9,961 nucleotides of DNA from Planctomycetota bacterium. Its GTDB lineage: Bacteria > Planctomycetota > Phycisphaerae > UBA1845. The position numbers were made by a program, and so were the translations under genes. This document shows positions 8,439 to 9,961 of the stretch, one piece after another; position 1 is the stretch's first letter, and every line of letters starts with the position of its first letter. The notes beneath the pieces were generated by a model. It searched no databases. It had not been told where the DNA came from and worked only from the letters and a program-made list of their open reading frames with translations. The DNA is taken from NCBI GenBank assembly GCA_022561255.1, contig JADFRO010000082.1:1-9961 (forward strand). Reading direction: 5' to 3'.

Positions 8439-9173
8439 TCAGACGCGCACCGTCGCTACCATGACCAGGGCGACGTTGTAGGCGGCGTGGGTTCCTGCGG
8501 CTGCGCCGTAGCCTCGGTACCAGAAAATTACTGCGAGATACGCTCCCGCCATCGTGCGAAAGATGAAGCGCGATGCGTCAAACAATTCCGCTCCGATCGG
8601 CTGATGATGATGGGCCGCAAACAGCAGCGAGGACAAAACGATCGCAAACAGAGCGACAGGCTTGGGGCTGAGACGCAGCAGATCGGCGCCGACGATTACG
8701 ATGACTGAAATCATGATCAAGCGAAATACGAGCTCTTCATAAATCCCCGCACCGACGCCGAGGGCGACGTTGTCCAAAATATGGTCGGCGGAACCCTCGA
8801 CCATCGCCAGCGGAGAGGCCCAGTTGAGCAGCAGCAGCGGGGCAGCACAAATCGCCGACTCCGCGTACATCCACGCGACGTGATTCCACTGAATCGTCCA
8901 GGGTTTTCTTGAAGCCGCTTGCGTCGCAAGAAGAATCGTCACGACCGCGAGCCCCGGCGCCCAGATGCCGATGTCACCGAATAGGGCCAGGAAGCGATCC
9001 ATAAGCTCGAACGCGATGACGCGCTCCGGTTGCAGGAGCGAGGCGAGTTCGTAGAACACGATCAGCGGTAGGAGAAAGGCGAGTACGTCCAGCGGTCGCG
9101 CGAGAAGCGAGCGCCGTCCGTCGCCGGATTGCTGGGAATTCTTCGCCCGCAGTTGAGATCGAGCCATCGTCAC
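8439..9173 (-). CDS. CPBP-family intramembrane metalloprotease
   Basis: This encodes 244 residues from GTG at 9173, with AGGA 7 nt upstream; ATG at 9167 (two codons in) is the alternative start. A basic, polar N-terminus is followed by several hydrophobic segments (about 29-47, 70-86, 105-118, 136-162, 172-188, 205-220 and 228-242). The three motifs of the CPBP (CAAX protease and bacteriocin-processing, Abi) family are present: E146-E147-L-V-F-R151 (EExxxR), F185-x-x-H188 followed by two more histidines, and H229-A-A-Y-N233. These residues form the zinc site and catalytic centre inside the inner membrane. Family members cleave prenylated or other membrane-associated substrates or confer self-immunity to peptides; here there is no bacteriocin gene nearby and the substrate is unknown. 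The gene stands alone, convergent with the amidohydrolase and divergent from the glycosylase. Confidence 0.85.
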   Translation of the reverse strand: MTMARSQLRAKNSQQSGDGRRSLLARPLDVLAFLLPLIVFYELASLLQPERVIAFELMDRFLALFGDIGIWAPGLAVVTILLATQAASRKPWTIQWNHVAWMYAESAICAAPLLLLNWASPLAMVEGSADHILDNVALGVGAGIYEELVFRLIMISVIVIVGADLLRLSPKPVALFAIVLSSLLFAAHHHQPIGAELFDASRFIFRTMAGAYLAVIFWYRGYGAAAGTHAAYNVALVMVATVRV

Positions 9174-9232
9174 CGTATCGTCCTGACTCGTCGGCGAGCG
9201 TCAATCAAAGCAGATTTGGTTTCTGTGTAGCG

Positions 9233-9290
9233 GCGCGCTCCCGGCCTCCCTCCTTGCCAAGGCGCGCTCGCGGTCTCCCCCCTTGCCAAG
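9233..9290. repeat. 29-bp tandem duplication, two adjacent copies
   Basis: Copies at 9233-9261 and 9262-9290 abut exactly and match at 26 of 29 positions. Both begin GCGCGCTC and end CCTTGCCAAG. The second copy runs into a hairpin. The region 9174-9353 between the divergent protease and glycosylase genes has no coding content. Confidence 0.75.
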
Positions 9291-9306
9291 GGGGGATTGA
9301 GGGGGG
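9276..9306. repeat. C/G-run hairpin with trailing G6 (dispersed-repeat-like)
   Basis: TCCCCCCTT (9276-9284) and AAGGGGGGA (9288-9296) form a perfect 9-bp stem with a GCC loop, followed by TTGA and a second G6 run (9301-9306). Units of this kind (CCCCCTTGCCAAGGGGG with a following G-run) are, as I recall, scattered in many planctomycete and deltaproteobacterial genomes. The stem sits about 58 nt before the glycosylase ATG and could affect transcription or simply be a repeat insertion. Confidence 0.6.
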
Positions 9307-9353
9307 TCGATCCGCAACGCCGAGACGCGCCTTGATCCAAGAAGATCATAACG

Positions 9354-9961
9354 ATGAGCAACTCGAAACGGGGTAACTCGAAACGCAGTCAGGTTCGTGA
9401 AATCTACGACCGACTGATGCGGGCGTACGGTCCGCAGGGATGGTGGCCTGGCGAGACGGGCGTTGAGGTCGTGGTCGGCGCGATCCTGACGCAGAACACC
9501 GCTTGGACAAACGTCGAGCGAGCGATCCAGCGGCTTAAGGCTGCAGACGTATTGGACTGGTCCAAGCTTCATGCGCTAGGCGAGGATGAGCTGGCCGAGT
9601 TGATACGCCCAGCCGGCACGTTCCGCGTTAAGGCGGCGCGACTTAAGGGATTCGTACGGCGGGTTTGTGAGGAGTTCAATGGGTCGCTCGATGCCATGCT
9701 CGATGGGAACGTGGAGGATGCGCGACTGCGGCTGCTAAGCATCTCCGGCGTTGGCTCGGAAACAGCCGATGCGATTCTGCTCTACGCGGGTGAGAAGATC
9801 ACTTTCGTTGTGGACGCCTACACCAAGCGCATTCTCCGTCGACATGGCCTGGTCGATCAAGAAACCGACTACGAAACGATTCGCCGCATGTTTCTCGATG
9901 CCCTGCCGCGCGACGTTCAGGTTTACAACGAGTACCACGCACTACTCGTGGCTGTCGGTAA
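9354..9961 (+). CDS. endonuclease III-like HhH-GPD DNA glycosylase (3' end beyond window)
   Basis: 202 codons are visible from ATG at 9354; no strong Shine-Dalgarno site precedes it, so the start is moderately sure. The frame is open at the window end. Early on it has GPQGWWPGETGVEVVVGAILTQ-type sequence (26-47) and NTAWTNVERAI, typical of the endonuclease III-related group (COG2231, which includes Helicobacter MagIII). The helix-hairpin-helix is SISGVGSETADAILLYA (129-145), followed by the catalytic aspartate D154 in FVVDAYTKRIL. Where endonuclease III has its lyase lysine (GVGRKTA), this protein has glutamate E136, so it is probably a monofunctional base-excision glycosylase. The substrate base, and whether a C-terminal iron-sulfur cluster follows, cannot be seen here. 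Confidence 0.85.
   Translation, partial: MSNSKRGNSKRSQVREIYDRLMRAYGPQGWWPGETGVEVVVGAILTQNTAWTNVERAIQRLKAADVLDWSKLHALGEDELAELIRPAGTFRVKAARLKGFVRRVCEEFNGSLDAMLDGNVEDARLRLLSISGVGSETADAILLYAGEKITFVVDAYTKRILRRHGLVDQETDYETIRRMFLDALPRDVQVYNEYHALLVAVG

Overview
The window most likely comes from a free-living bacterium of the Planctomycetota (Phycisphaerae-like). This is inferred from GC-rich codon use, large secreted mosaic proteins (choice-of-anchor Q / parallel beta-helix, ephrin-receptor-like cysteine repeats, DCNxNGxxDxC repeats, dockerin-like tail), an IPTL-CTERM sorting tail, and simple purine-rich Shine-Dalgarno sites. No rRNA, tRNA, CRISPR array, phage module or defence island is visible.

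Layout. (a) 1-124: 3' end of an IS5-type insertion sequence (last 33 transposase codons plus a probable terminal repeat). (b) About 125-626 (+): 5'-truncated remnant of an IPTL-CTERM surface protein, abutting the IS end and followed by a possible terminator. (c) 760-3885 (-): a 1041-residue secreted multi-domain protein with its own promoter candidate. (d) 4182-4577 (-): a stand-alone PilZ protein behind a promoter candidate with a perfect TTGACA box. (e) 4841-6142 (-): dihydroorotase (pyrC), whose start overlaps the end of a tiny six-cysteine zinc-ribbon gene (6126-6311, -). (f) A divergent promoter region, then 6472-8259 (+): an exported amidohydrolase of the YtcJ type. (g) A palindrome-rich convergent intergenic region. 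(h) 8439-9173 (-): a CPBP-family membrane protease. (i) A divergent intergenic region with a 29-bp tandem duplication and a C/G-rich hairpin. (j) 9354 to the window end (+): the N-terminal part of an endonuclease III-like HhH-GPD glycosylase.

How the genes relate. Only the zinc-ribbon/pyrC pair looks like an operon. The rest are single genes with mixed roles: cell-surface display, c-di-GMP sensing, pyrimidine synthesis, periplasmic hydrolysis, membrane proteolysis and DNA repair. I found no convincing new multi-gene system. The points most worth a second look are the domain architecture of the large secreted protein, the zinc-ribbon/pyrC coupling, and the two repeat-bearing intergenic regions.
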